Positions 12,601-20,894 of a DNA stretch of 64,000 nt are shown here, one piece after another. The DNA lies in the NCBI GenBank assembly GCA_946406115.1, contig OX291544.1, positions 26,429,521-26,493,520 on the forward strand, given 5' to 3'. Made by a program: the position numbers and the translations under genes. The notes below the pieces were generated by a model that saw nothing but the letters and a program-made list of their open reading frames with translations, did not search any database and was not told the DNA's origin. Every line of letters starts with the position of its first letter. Position 1 is the first letter of the stretch. The stretch is from Apoda limacodes (lineage: Eukaryota > Arthropoda > Insecta > Lepidoptera > Limacodidae).

Positions 12601-15600
12601 TTTACTATGATAAAGTTATCCAATTTCTTTGATTAAATGCAGATTGGACAAAGATATTTGACTAGGTAACGGAATACAATCCTAAGTATGTTAAATGCAA
12701 ACGTTTACATCAAATCGCATTTTTACGAGCTTTTTATTAGCTTCACCTGCATGTTTGTATGTTTGTTTGTAACCGACTTCTTTGGGCGCGATTTTGACCC
12801 ACTTTAAACGGCCATATTTCGTTCAAACTATGTAGATTTATTGAGGACCGATGACAATACACTAATTTGATAAAATTATTCCATTTTTCAATTTGCAAAA
12901 TATGATTTTTGTTAACAAAACAAATAATAGTTTAAAAAAATTAAAAAATCACGCTTTTATAAAGAAACCAAAGTAAAAAGTAAATTATAAATAATCCAAA
13001 CTAAAAAGTAGAAAATAAATAATAGTTTAAAAAAACTAAAAAACACGCTTTTTATAGAAAACCGAACTAAAAAATAGAAAATAAATTTTAATGAATTTAA
13101 ATTAAGAAAATAGTGTTAAAAATTTCAATGAATATAAATTAATAATAGTGTGAATAAAAAAAAAAAATTTTATTTAAAAAAAAGCGTGGCTATAGCTTGA
13201 GCTACATCTATTGTTCTTTTAACTCTGTTATAGATTCCCGTGGGAACTTTTGAATTTTTCAAAATAAAAAGTAGCCTTTAAGCTATTCCAGGACCTAAAC
13301 TATATGTATGCCAAATTTCATCCCGATGCGTCCAGTGGTTAAAGCGTGATTGAGTAACAAACATTCATCCAGACATAAAACTTCACATTTATAATATCAG
13401 TAGGATTTATTATACTTTATAACTGAATGCATTCTTTTTTTTAGATCAACTTCTAATGAATCCATCAAAAATTTCGGCTACACAATGTGAATCAATGCCT
13501 GCTGAAAATTGTTATAGTATGAATTCCCTACACAAAGGTATAAATAAAAGCTTACATTATATTTAGATTAATTAGGTTTTTTAGAGTTCCGTAGCTCAAT
13601 GCCATAAACGTAATGACGTACCTTATAGTTTCGCATGTCTGTCCGTATTCCGACGTTTCTGCATTCCATCTAATTACTGTTGCAGAATGCGTTTCATTAG
13701 ATTTAGGTAGCAAAATGATAGTAAAACCTAATGTTGACTTTAAGCGTCTGGTCTAAGCGGTATTGCTACGAAATATTGCTACCAAAAATCCATGTTGGGA
13801 GGTGGGTATTTTCTGCTGCCAAACGCGTTTCGTTAAAACAATAATAGCGTCGTTGAAATTATCAGCTGCGCTTGGACAAAACTAATATTTTGTGCTAAAA
13901 TAAGATTTTGCTACGCCGCATTTAGGAGTATAAGGTACCTTCCTCTGTTGAAGGATTAAACTATTTTTCTCGCACCCTATTTGGTGAATTTTGTTAAACA
14001 GGTCCTTAAAAAACTTTTTCTTATACGCTATATTTAGCGAGTTATTGCCTTCAAAAGATAAATTTTGTGTTCCTCTTTCAAAAATTAGAAGCAATCATAG
14101 TTGGCCATTTGTGTGTGCGCATTAGTGCGCAATAGACCACAGTTTCACTCATGCGCAGTAGAAACCGTAATGAAATGGAGTTTTCATAATATTAACTTTT
14201 GTTTTTATAATATATATATTTTTGGACATAACAAACAGCGCTGTCCATGGATACCAGACAACGGATACAAATACATAAATATTACTTTTTTTTGTAAATA
14301 CATACATAAATACACACATGAGATAAGAATCAAGACAAACATAAATGTTTATTTATCACATGAATGTTTCTCCAGTGCAGGAAACGAACCCACACCCTCT
14401 GCACAGCAGCCGACCACACTACTAACTAGGCTGCGAGGGAGTTTATAGAATCATAAAGTGCCACTTGCTGCCTGTATTTTATGTGAACATTTATGAAATT
14501 ACTTCGTAAATGAGAAAAAAAATGTAATTTTGTTTGAACTCTTTTCAGAAAATAATACGCTAATGATTCCTGAGCAAGACAAGACTTCTAGCTGTAAGCC
14601 TCCGTCGCTGAATTATAAATCAATGGCTCCTAGCTGCAGCCAACACAGCAATAGGACTTTTCAATTAGGTTTGTACGTTTTAAGTAAATACGCTAAAGTT
14701 AACTTTTAGTTCTTGCTTAGGTCAAGTAATAGTCTACTAAACAGAAGACAACAGAAAGTGGTATGAAAAGGAGTCAGAATTAGTGATATTAATTGACGGC
14801 TAAATAGTTATGATTTGAAGGGGGAGTGAGTGCTTTTAATCCCTCTTTTCTTTCTTTGACCCCTCTTTTTTTAAGGTTAGTCATACAATTCGTTAAAATG
14901 GGGAATCACATGGACTTCTCTGTGAAAAAAAGTGGGGTGACAACAGGGGTTATTGTGATCCAAAAGATTGTTTCCCTGTTTAATGACTTATGACTCCCCT
15001 AAAAAAAGAGGAGTCACAAAGAATCCTTTTTGCAACCCCTCTTTTATGGTCCATACGATTCCCCATTTTAACGACTTTCGGGTCACAAAAAAACCCCTGT
15101 TGCGATTCCTCTTTTTTTTCAAAAAGGAGTCCATATGATTTCCCAATTTAATGACTTATGACTCCCCTAAAATAAGAGGTGTCAAATAAAAACTACTCTT
15201 GCACCCCCCTTTTTTTCAAAAGTTATAAATGTGTTTCACTTTAAATTCCCATTTTGATGACCGATAGAGTCCATCGCCACCAGCCACGTTTGTACCGATC
15301 ATTTTTTGTTGACGGTATTTTTTTAAGGAAAAAAGGGGGATTAAAAGCACTCCCAATCAAAACTATTTAGCCGTCTACTAATATCACTAATTCTGACTCC
15401 TTTTTTATACCACTCTCCGTGCGACATCCCATCTCTACTGCTACCGACCACTCGTTGCATGTCGACCGCTAGCGTACGACATATGCCTATGGAGAGACTC
15501 TAAAAATACAAAAAAATATTTGCACACGATATCAGCCCTGTTTTCTGGACGTTATATCTAGTTCAAACTAGTCGATCTAACGACTTAAACAGTTACTGTG

Positions 15601-18600
15601 ATTAACCAGTCATGAGTAAATCAATTGAGGCCGGGGCAGACCAGATGCGTAACGTGCGCACGCGCGTGACCCGCGCACGGCAAACCGAGTCCGTGCGCGT
15701 GTGTAGCGGAATGGTTTCGCCGCATACGCGCATGCAATGATGACGTTTTATAATATTGCGCTCTAACCACAACAGCAACAATTAACAGATTTGTGTTTCT
15801 CAGAGTCGGTTGCGAGTGGTCTACCGAGCAACACGCGCGAAACACCTCAACGCGATCTTGATATAACAAGTAAGTAACATTAATGTTGCTTACTACCGGC
15901 CTAAACCGATACATCTCAACTTAAGTTTTCCCTAGAGCTATTCGTAGGTACTAAAATCTACAAAAGCAAATGACAAGGTCGTCGGTCTACCCGGGCTAGA
16001 GGGCGTCCCACGCTTCGCCTTCCACTATGCGGTCACCACTCTAAAATATGTCTGCCCGATAGGCCATTGGTCCTCTGACAGACGTGACGTATAGAATTAT
16101 GAATACGCGCAAATTTGTGCGCGTTTTTTTTTAATTCTTACCACCAGCACCACCAAGGCAGCAAACAAATCTACGGCCCGCCTGACGTTAGGTGTTCACT
16201 GCAACCTACGGACGTTTGTAACACCAGGTATGTACCTACACACTCGCGTGTTGCCAACCTTTAAAAAATCATATCACTCCCCATACTGTAATCCCTAGGT
16301 AATGAAACAATGTAAGTTATACCTTGCAACGATGGGAAATTATTCAAGGAACCCTGTCGAACACAGCTTTTGAAAAACAAATGACATATCATACTATACC
16401 TATACATAAATAATACCTGAGCTTTCTGCTAACTACACGTTCGGACTCAGTGGATGCGCCTCTTGGCTCCTCGGACCACTGTCTCGTTCAAACTCAAATG
16501 TCATGCACACAACCCGATCTATCTGGGCCAACTAATTGGCGTCGTGTGTGGCACTATAGGTCGGCAGACTGGGATGGATTGCGAGAATTTTATGCATTGT
16601 ACACGTGGAGGCAGCTCTGCTTTAGCTCAGAAGATCCTGACGTCTGCGCAGCTATATGGAATGTTTCATTCCTTACCTACGAGTAGCTGCCGGCGTCAAA
16701 AAACGACCGTGGTTTAATTAGTTTTGCAGAGAAGCTTAAATTCTTAAGCAAACTGCATATGAGGCTTGGACCGCGGCTCGAAATAGTAAGGATCCGAATA
16801 TTTCTTAGATAAAACGCAAATTAAATGCTGCCTCGAAGTTCAGTAAGAACTGCCTCGGGGAACTTCTGCCAGTCGTCGTTACCACCACTGCGAAAGACTG
16901 ATGGTGACTTGGCCCATAGTGCAAAAGAGGAAGCCGATCTATTGGGCAGTCTCTTTGCCTCCAACTCGAATATTAACGACGAAGGCGCTGTACCACCTAC
17001 TTTACCGTGGTGCGGTAAGACCATGCCGAAAATCTCTATAACGCAGCGGGAGGTCTGGCTGGCGTTGCTTTCTCTAGACTTTCATGAGTCGAGTGGGACA
17101 GACGGTATACCAGCAGTGGTCCTTAAACAGTGTGCTCCTGAGTTATGTCCTGTACTGCCTCTTCACGCTCTCCTAACATATGAGGCATTTTCCGTCTACA
17201 TGGAAGACTGCGAATGTGCGCCCGGTGCCCAAAAAGGGCGATAGATCAGATCCATCGAATTACAGGCCTATCGCTATTACCTCTCTCCTCTCCAAGGTGA
17301 CGGAGCGTGTGATGAACACCCAGCTTCTAAGATACCTAGAAAAACACGAGCTACGGTTGCTTGACTGGTGACCTCCTAGTGATCTTATACACCGATGGGC
17401 ACTAGCCATTGAGAGTCAGGGGGAGGCATTGGCATGTAGCCTGGACACAGCGAAGGCGTTCGATCGGGTCAGACACAAGTCTGCGCGTTCACCGCTAAGA
17501 AAACCTGTGGTCCCACAATTCCAGAACACTCCCCTCTCCATCTCCAAGAGTATTGGGATCCTTGGTGTTGACATCTCCAGCGATGTTCAGTTCCGATATC
17601 ATCTACAGGACAAGGTATAGCTGGCGTCCAAAAAACTTGGTGTACTCACAGAGCGAAGCAGTACTTCACGTCGGGACAGAGGTTGCCGCTTTACAAGTCG
17701 CAAGCCGGCTTTATATGGAGTACGGTTGCCACCTCTGGGCGGATGCATCCGGATACCAGCTGGGCCCTTTCGACTCGGTTCAACGACGATTGTCAACGAC
17801 TCCAAACTCACTTGCGGTATCGAGCCCTTAAGTCTGAGGAGAGACTTTGCCTTCCTGTGTGTGTTCTGCTGCTTGTGCAATGGGTTGTGTTTTAAGGAAT
17901 TGTTCAAAATGATGCCCACGGCTACTTTCTACCATCGCACCGCTACCTATCCTACCATCCTACCTACCATCGGCAGGGAATTCATTCTCACACTTTAGAA
18001 CCGAAATGGTCAGGTACAGTGCGGTTTCAGAGAAATTTCCTCCCGCGAACGCTTGGGTTGTGGAATGAGCTCCCTGCCTAGGTTTTCTCCAAGGACTACA
18101 GTATGGGGTTCTTCAAGAAAGAAGTAATCAGATTTCTGGAGGGTCGGCAACGCGCGAGTGATGCCCCGGGTTCTGCAAGCGTCCATAGGCGACGTTGACC
18201 GCTTACCATCAGGCGGACCGTAAGCTTGTTTGACACCTTAGTGGTATTAAAAAAAATCATATTAAATTGTAAACATTTTTTAAGTGTAGGTATGTAAGTA
18301 TGTGTAATACATTACCCAGCCACCAAGTTTATCCGACCTCAAATTCCCACCGAGATAAAGATGTAAAAACCCAGTTTGAGAACCCACCCCCAAAACGTGG
18401 GAAATAATTGCTACTGTAACCTCATGCAGAAAAAAATAGGCCTGGCGACTACCATGACAAAAACCGCTTTCACAGGCAAAAGAGATGCGCCAATTAGTCA
18501 CCTCGAAGACTCTTGCCGCTATTTCCATCACTTGCTGTCCAAAAAGCTGGGGCGAGTTAAAGGCGACGGTAAGTCCTCATTTTTGTCTTAGTCATAAATA

Positions 18601-19570
18601 TAATTGTTAGGACAGTAATATGGGTCTGTAATTCATAAAGTTATATGCATATGCAGGAAGTTCGCTTGATTTATGGCCCGACCTGCAGCAAGATTTTGCA
18701 TTTGGTATAGCAACATCCGTCTATCGAAGAAGACATGCAAAGATAAGCAATGTAGGGCGTGGTCAGTTATTGGATAGGTGACCAGTTTCCACCTAGTGCC
18801 ACATTTCTGAGCTCTTCCGCAATTTGAAGGGCACATAAAACGTCCTGGATATTTCAACAGCAGTTCAGCCAAGTCAGCGCCCTTGTGGGCGGCTTGAAAA
18901 CTCTCCACAGTAAAGCGGCTTCTTAGCTTTATAACGTCTGCAAATTCGTATTAGGCTAGCGCGGCAAATTGTAGCGTAATAATTATCCTTTCTCCGAGAA
19001 GAGGCCTGTGCCTCTGCAGTGGGACGTGCAACGGGTTAATAAACAACTTACAGTAGTTGCAGTTGCAAAACGGTATATAGCAACCAAACCAACCGCAAGG
19101 CCGTTTGCCACCTTAGTGGTAAAAAAAATATTAAAGTGTATGTGTTAAGGGCCATATAGCAGCTAACTACTGCCGCTATTAACCTCAGGAGTGCGATATT
19201 ATAAATTTCCTCTAGTAAGCGAATTCCAAATATATATACCATGGTTATTTCTATTTCAGTTTCAAGAAATACTCCGGTGCCAATTGACATATACAGCAAG
19301 GCTCCTTATAGGATTTCGTCTTCAAAGGGATTCCACACCAAAGAAATCTGCACCATGAAGCCAAGCGGCAGAGAGGAGTTGGCCTGTCAAACCCCGAAAA
19401 GGCAGACCAGGCACACAACACCTCCTGTGTCCACTTGCGCTCTTAGCAGGTCTATTAGTCTCACTGAGATTTGTTTGGACCGAGATAGGATGAATCTCCA
19501 ATCAGTTTACAATTTACTTACAGCTATTGAAGGTAGAATTCGAAGGGTAAAGAGGAGTGTCCCATATTAA
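616..19570 (+). CDS. Multi-exon gene of unknown function; all exons in phase 1; 5' end upstream of the exons seen
   Basis: I do not recognise the product. Seventeen exons can be read: 616-894, 983-1087, 2005-2166 (or -2160), 2905-3030, 6260-6319, 6722-6826, 7680-7778, 8804-8896, 9007-9141, 10989-11084, 12075-12122, 12526-12573, 13445-13537, 14549-14668, 15804-15869, 18440-18568, 19260-19570. Each internal exon is a multiple of three, starts with the last two bases of a codon, ends after the first base of one, and is open in that frame; most have good pyrimidine-AG and GTAAG/GTATG-like sites. The 18440 acceptor and 894 donor are weak. The last exon stops at 19568-19570, with ATTAAA at 19611. 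The visible ~690 residues are rich in Ser, Asn, Lys and Gln, with no membrane segment or known domain; the C-terminus is basic (ends RRVKRSVPY). No start codon was found, so the gene probably begins before 616. It could be two genes, given the alternative ends at 1301 and 3237. Confidence 0.55.
687..854 (+). repeat. Seven 24-bp units coding an 8-residue repeat
   Basis: Inside exon 616-894, seven consecutive 24-bp units encode variants of S-E-N-L-D-P-K-L (for example SESLDPNL, SENSDPKL, PENVDPQL). The Leu at position 8 is invariant, and the Asp-Pro core is kept in five of seven units. The units differ at silent and replacement sites, so this is an old in-frame minisatellite, not a recent slip. 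Confidence 0.85.
1141..1301 (+). CDS. Possible alternative terminal exon of the phase-1 gene
   Basis: After exon 983-1087, a 53-bp intron (GTAAAAC...TTTTCACAG) would lead into 53 open codons starting in the expected phase and ending in TAG at 1299-1301. The peptide begins EYDPEPLYCYKSF and ends in a Lys/Arg-rich stretch and GYYF. A canonical AATAAA lies 60 bp beyond the stop. This would give a short isoform, or end a separate upstream gene. No good donor leaves this exon. No homologue is recognised. Confidence 0.4.
1361..1366 (+). terminator. Candidate polyadenylation signal AATAAA
   Basis: AATAAA 60 bp after the in-frame stop at 1301. It supports the idea that exon 1141-1301 is a real transcript end, but AT-rich DNA gives this hexamer often. 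Confidence 0.3.
1367..2004. other. Intronic, AT-rich, no gene seen
   Basis: AT-rich sequence with T runs near 1448 and an A run near 1713-1732. The poly-A/poly-T tracts suggest old retroposon ends, but nothing is identifiable. Confidence 0.3.
3185..3237 (+). CDS. Possible short alternative terminal exon
   Basis: ATTTTATTACAG precedes 16 open codons in the expected phase (GIVNIHQKINVLEKNKK), ending in TAA at 3235-3237. It follows exon 2905-3030 with a 154-bp intron. It would end the protein early with a Lys-rich tail. It is short enough to be chance. Confidence 0.3.
3690..5900 (-). mobile_element. Decayed LINE, 5' half: ORF1 plus endonuclease
   Basis: Read on the minus strand, about 5360-5200 encodes a gag-like ORF1 C-terminus (KFCWTMNCKVFIRKMES, then a Pro-Ala-Ile-His-Ile-Lys motif). 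From about 4700 to 3880 there is an apurinic-endonuclease-like domain with QNIRSLNHN, DGVAAFVKK, LTGDMNMDI and CLDHSFVK, followed to about 3700 by the linker leading to the reverse transcriptase. Stops and frameshifts break it. The RT and 3' end are absent, which is odd because LINE copies usually lose the 5' end. It probably belongs to the same family as the copies at 48370-50580 and 59060-60315. It lies in an intron of the phase-1 gene. Confidence 0.75.
5901..6259. other. Intronic spacer, nothing identified
   Basis: AT-rich sequence between the LINE fragment and the next phase-1 exon at 6260. No ORF or repeat structure could be named. Confidence 0.3.
6836..6882. repeat. Imperfect TATATAGA microsatellite
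   Basis: About 47 bp of TATATAG/GTATATAG units (around GATATATAAGTATATAGATA), just after the exon ending at 6826. Confidence 0.6.
7140..7580. repeat. MITE-like element with inverted segments
   Basis: A segment near 7180-7250 (around GTTTACACTCT and GCCAAGCG) recurs in inverted, diverged form near 7500-7560 (AGAGTGTAAACACT and CTTGGCG). This suggests a non-autonomous DNA transposon with inverted ends, in the intron between exons at 6722 and 7680. Boundaries are uncertain and no target-site duplication was fixed. Confidence 0.35.
7860..8800. other. Intron, no feature recognised
   Basis: AT-rich intron between exons 7680-7778 and 8804-8896. No ORF with family resemblance or clear repeat was seen. 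Confidence 0.3.
9409..9556. repeat. 23-bp tandem array, six units plus a partial one
   Basis: Units start at 9409, 9432, 9455, 9478, 9501 and 9524 and read CGTAGCACTCTGTATCGTAG plus CTT. The first is diverged, the second has one change, and the last four are identical, followed by a partial unit to about 9560. Near-identity implies recent expansion. The array is open in several frames, but those ORFs are by-products of the repeat. Confidence 0.95.
9570..10980. other. Intron, mostly unidentified; short dispersed repeat at 9868-9905
   Basis: The stretch beginning TCACGAGTGTCATACGACTG at about 9870 resembles one at about 50670, so it is a dispersed repeat fragment. The remainder is AT-rich with no recognised feature. 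Confidence 0.35.
11700..11865 (+). mobile_element. 3' tail of a non-LTR retrotransposon or derived SINE
   Basis: It contains TTACCATCAGGCGGACCGTG, then GCTTGTTTGCCACCTGAGTG and an A-rich end. The same tail closes the LINE copies at 16440-18262, 44145-44360 and 49394-49985. Only the last ~60 bp match, so this may be a SINE that shares the LINE tail. Confidence 0.55.
12075..12573 (+). repeat. Tandemly duplicated 48-bp exon pair in the phase-1 gene
   Basis: Exons 12075-12122 and 12526-12573 are both 48 bp, both phase 1, and align without gaps. They encode ANITSGQYMQESYSHSG and AKSTPEESMQEIYKPSG, the first residue assuming the split codon begins with G. CTAA at the start, ATGCAGGAG in the middle and TCAG at the end are shared. 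This is exon duplication within the gene. Confidence 0.7.
12740..13415 (+). mobile_element. Decayed retroposon with RTE-like 3' end
   Basis: From about 13270 the text CTATTCCAGG..., GCCAAATTTCATCCCGATGC, then ATTCATCC and TTTATAATATCAGTAGGAT is a 3' end I associate with insect RTE-type elements and their derivatives. The AT-rich part before it has two diverged copies of a TTTAAAAAAA-TTAAAAAA-CACGCTTTT block at about 12928-13046. No coding domain remains. Confidence 0.45.
14225..14450 (-). mobile_element. tRNA-derived SINE, reversed
   Basis: The reverse complement starts at the right end with CTCCCTCGCAGCCTAGTTAG (tRNA A-box-like), then TGCTGTGCAGAGGGTGTGGG and a GGTTCGTTTCC B-box-like stretch. 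The same family occurs reversed at 28443-28628 and forward at 52066-52200. It sits in the intron before exon 14549. Confidence 0.65.
14752..15422. mobile_element. MITE with ~85-bp terminal inverted repeats
   Basis: The left end (AGTGGTATGAAAAGGAGTCA at about 14758) is matched in reverse at the right end (TGACTCCTTTTTTATACCAC to about 15414). Similarity continues inward through AATTAGTGATATTA, GACGGCTAAATAGTT and GCTTTTAATCCC. The interior holds several diverged repeats of GACTCCCCT..AAGAGG and CCCCATTTTAACGACTT. There is no coding capacity, and the exact ends and target duplication are not clear. Confidence 0.75.
15640..15803. other. CpG-rich block just before exon 15804
   Basis: Positions 15650-15740 are dense in CGCG/GCGC and CpG (GTGCGCACGCGCGTGACC and similar), in sharp contrast with the AT-rich surroundings. 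It could be an unmethylated promoter-like island, giving an internal promoter, or a GC-rich repeat fragment. Confidence 0.35.
16130..16260 (-). mobile_element. Reversed 3' tail of the CAGGCGG-type LINE
   Basis: CACCAAGGCAGCAAACAAAT then CTACGGCCCGCCTGACG is the reverse complement of the common LINE tail, followed by diverged C-terminal coding sequence (...CAACACCAGGTA). Confidence 0.5.
16440..18262 (+). mobile_element. Decayed non-LTR retrotransposon (CR1/Jockey-like) with endonuclease end, RT and tail
   Basis: The end of an endonuclease domain (PLGSSDHCLVQ) lies at about 16455-16490. The RT N-terminal region follows: LDFHESSGTDGIPAVVLK at about 17077-17130, then NVRPVPKKGDRSDPSNYRP and SLLSKVTERVMN at about 17210-17320. 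DTAKAFDRVRHK lies at about 17440-17480, then a deletion removes the catalytic YADD region. The C-terminal domain (LWNELP-like) and the CAGGCGGACCGT tail with A run end at about 18260. Many frameshifts. It lies in the intron between exons 15804 and 18440. Confidence 0.85.
18900..19120 (+). mobile_element. Two retroposon 3' tails
   Basis: At about 18950-19045, GGCTAGCGCGGCAAATTGTA, CCGAGAAGAGGCCTGTGCCT and GCAGTGGGACGT form the tail type also seen at 51780-51940. At about 19090-19120, AAGGCCGTTTGCCACCTTAG and TGGTA plus an A run is the tail of the CAGGCGG-type LINE. Confidence 0.5.
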
Positions 19571-19619
19571 TGTTCTTTCTCTACCTTTTATGTAATTTAG
19601 CAGCGGTTTTATTAAAATG

Positions 19620-20790
19620 CAAATTATATTATTGAAGCAACATTTGATTGGTTGAAATGATCGTGTTTATTTAGCAGCATATTATAAATTTTTCATTTTG
19701 GCACAAAATCAGCCTTTTTTTTGTTTAAATAAAAAACGTATTGATAATAATAATCAGTTATTATTGTTTATTATTGTTGTTCGTTAAATATTATTACTAT
19801 TTAGGTCTGAAAAAATACTCTTAACCGTAATAAAACAAATAAATGCAATAGTCACTGTAAAACTTATCTAATACTTAGCATTAATAAAAATATATGAACA
19901 CAAAACTTAATACCGAAATGCGTAGAAATATAATAGATATTTGGTATGCAAGGATGCAAAGTTGTTATTTTGCGCTGGTGCCTGTATTAAATACCGAGCA
20001 ATCGAAGGAAACTAAGAGCGCGAACAGCGATAGATCGGCGAGCTGCAAACTAGTAAACTTAGTGCTTTGGATCATTCTAACTGAGCACTAAAACTAATAA
20101 AACGGTTTATGGTATAAGATAGAACTATAAAGTTGGGCTATAATAAAGCAGCAATATTAGTTGAGATCATAATATTATCATCTTCCGAATTATCTAGTCG
20201 TAACTAATTAAAATTTGGTCGTGCCCTTGACCAAGGCTGGTGTAACCCAGCCGAAAGTCGGGAAAAAGATATTTTTCCAAATAACGACGCTTTTAATCCC
20301 GTTTAATTTTCAAAATCAGTAATGGAACGTGAAAATTTAATTTAATTTCTAATGCAATGCAGCAAACTGAGTGAAAAGATTTGTACAATGCCAATATCGC
20401 TTTACAAGTTTACTATCATTTATTTTAAAGCTTCAACTATGAGTATGACCGGCAACTCCGAGCGAATATCTCTTCGCTCAACTACTACACTAGTTTTACA
20501 CAAGGTGAGCTGGAATCTCAATAGTTCGCAATTTAAACTAATGAGTTACAATATATTGCCATTTTGCTCGTAATTAGAACGTCAGTTTTACTCTTCGTGA
20601 GCTATTAAAAATATCTCATAGTTTGTAGCTCACCGCACCCTAAAGGTGGGTTTAGACCGAACGAGCGACTGCTCATTCTACCCCGACTTCAAAAAAAATA
20701 TGTTGTACATAAAAACTGAGGATTCTTTCGTTGCTCTATCTTTGTTCGCGGGCATTCTATGGAACATTCTAAGAATGCTCATTAGCCCGA
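19620..20790. other. Intergenic, no gene recognised
   Basis: AT-rich DNA after the last exon of the phase-1 gene. Short open frames at 19894-20091 and 20352-20573 have no family resemblance and look like chance. Confidence 0.3.
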
Positions 20791-20870
20791 TGTAAATGAT
20801 ACCCCTAGCATTGCAGGCGTCAATAGACTGTTGTGACCGTTTACCATCAGGCGGAGCGTAAATACTAGAG
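20790..20870 (+). mobile_element. LINE 3'-end fragment
   Basis: TTGCAGGCGTCAATAGACTG ... ACCATCAGGCGGAGCGTAAA matches the C-terminal end and tail of the CAGGCGG-type LINE, cut off just before the copia element. Confidence 0.5.
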
Positions 20871-20894
20871 GTCACAGAAACTACATGAGTAATT

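Noticed and set aside
6259..14668. CRISPR-like arrangement (regular short exons between spacers)
   Set aside because: The units are unequal coding exons with splice sites, not identical direct repeats, and the DNA is eukaryotic.
17599..17919. Minus-strand 106-codon frame
   Set aside because: It is antisense to LINE coding sequence (C-terminal domain on the plus strand).
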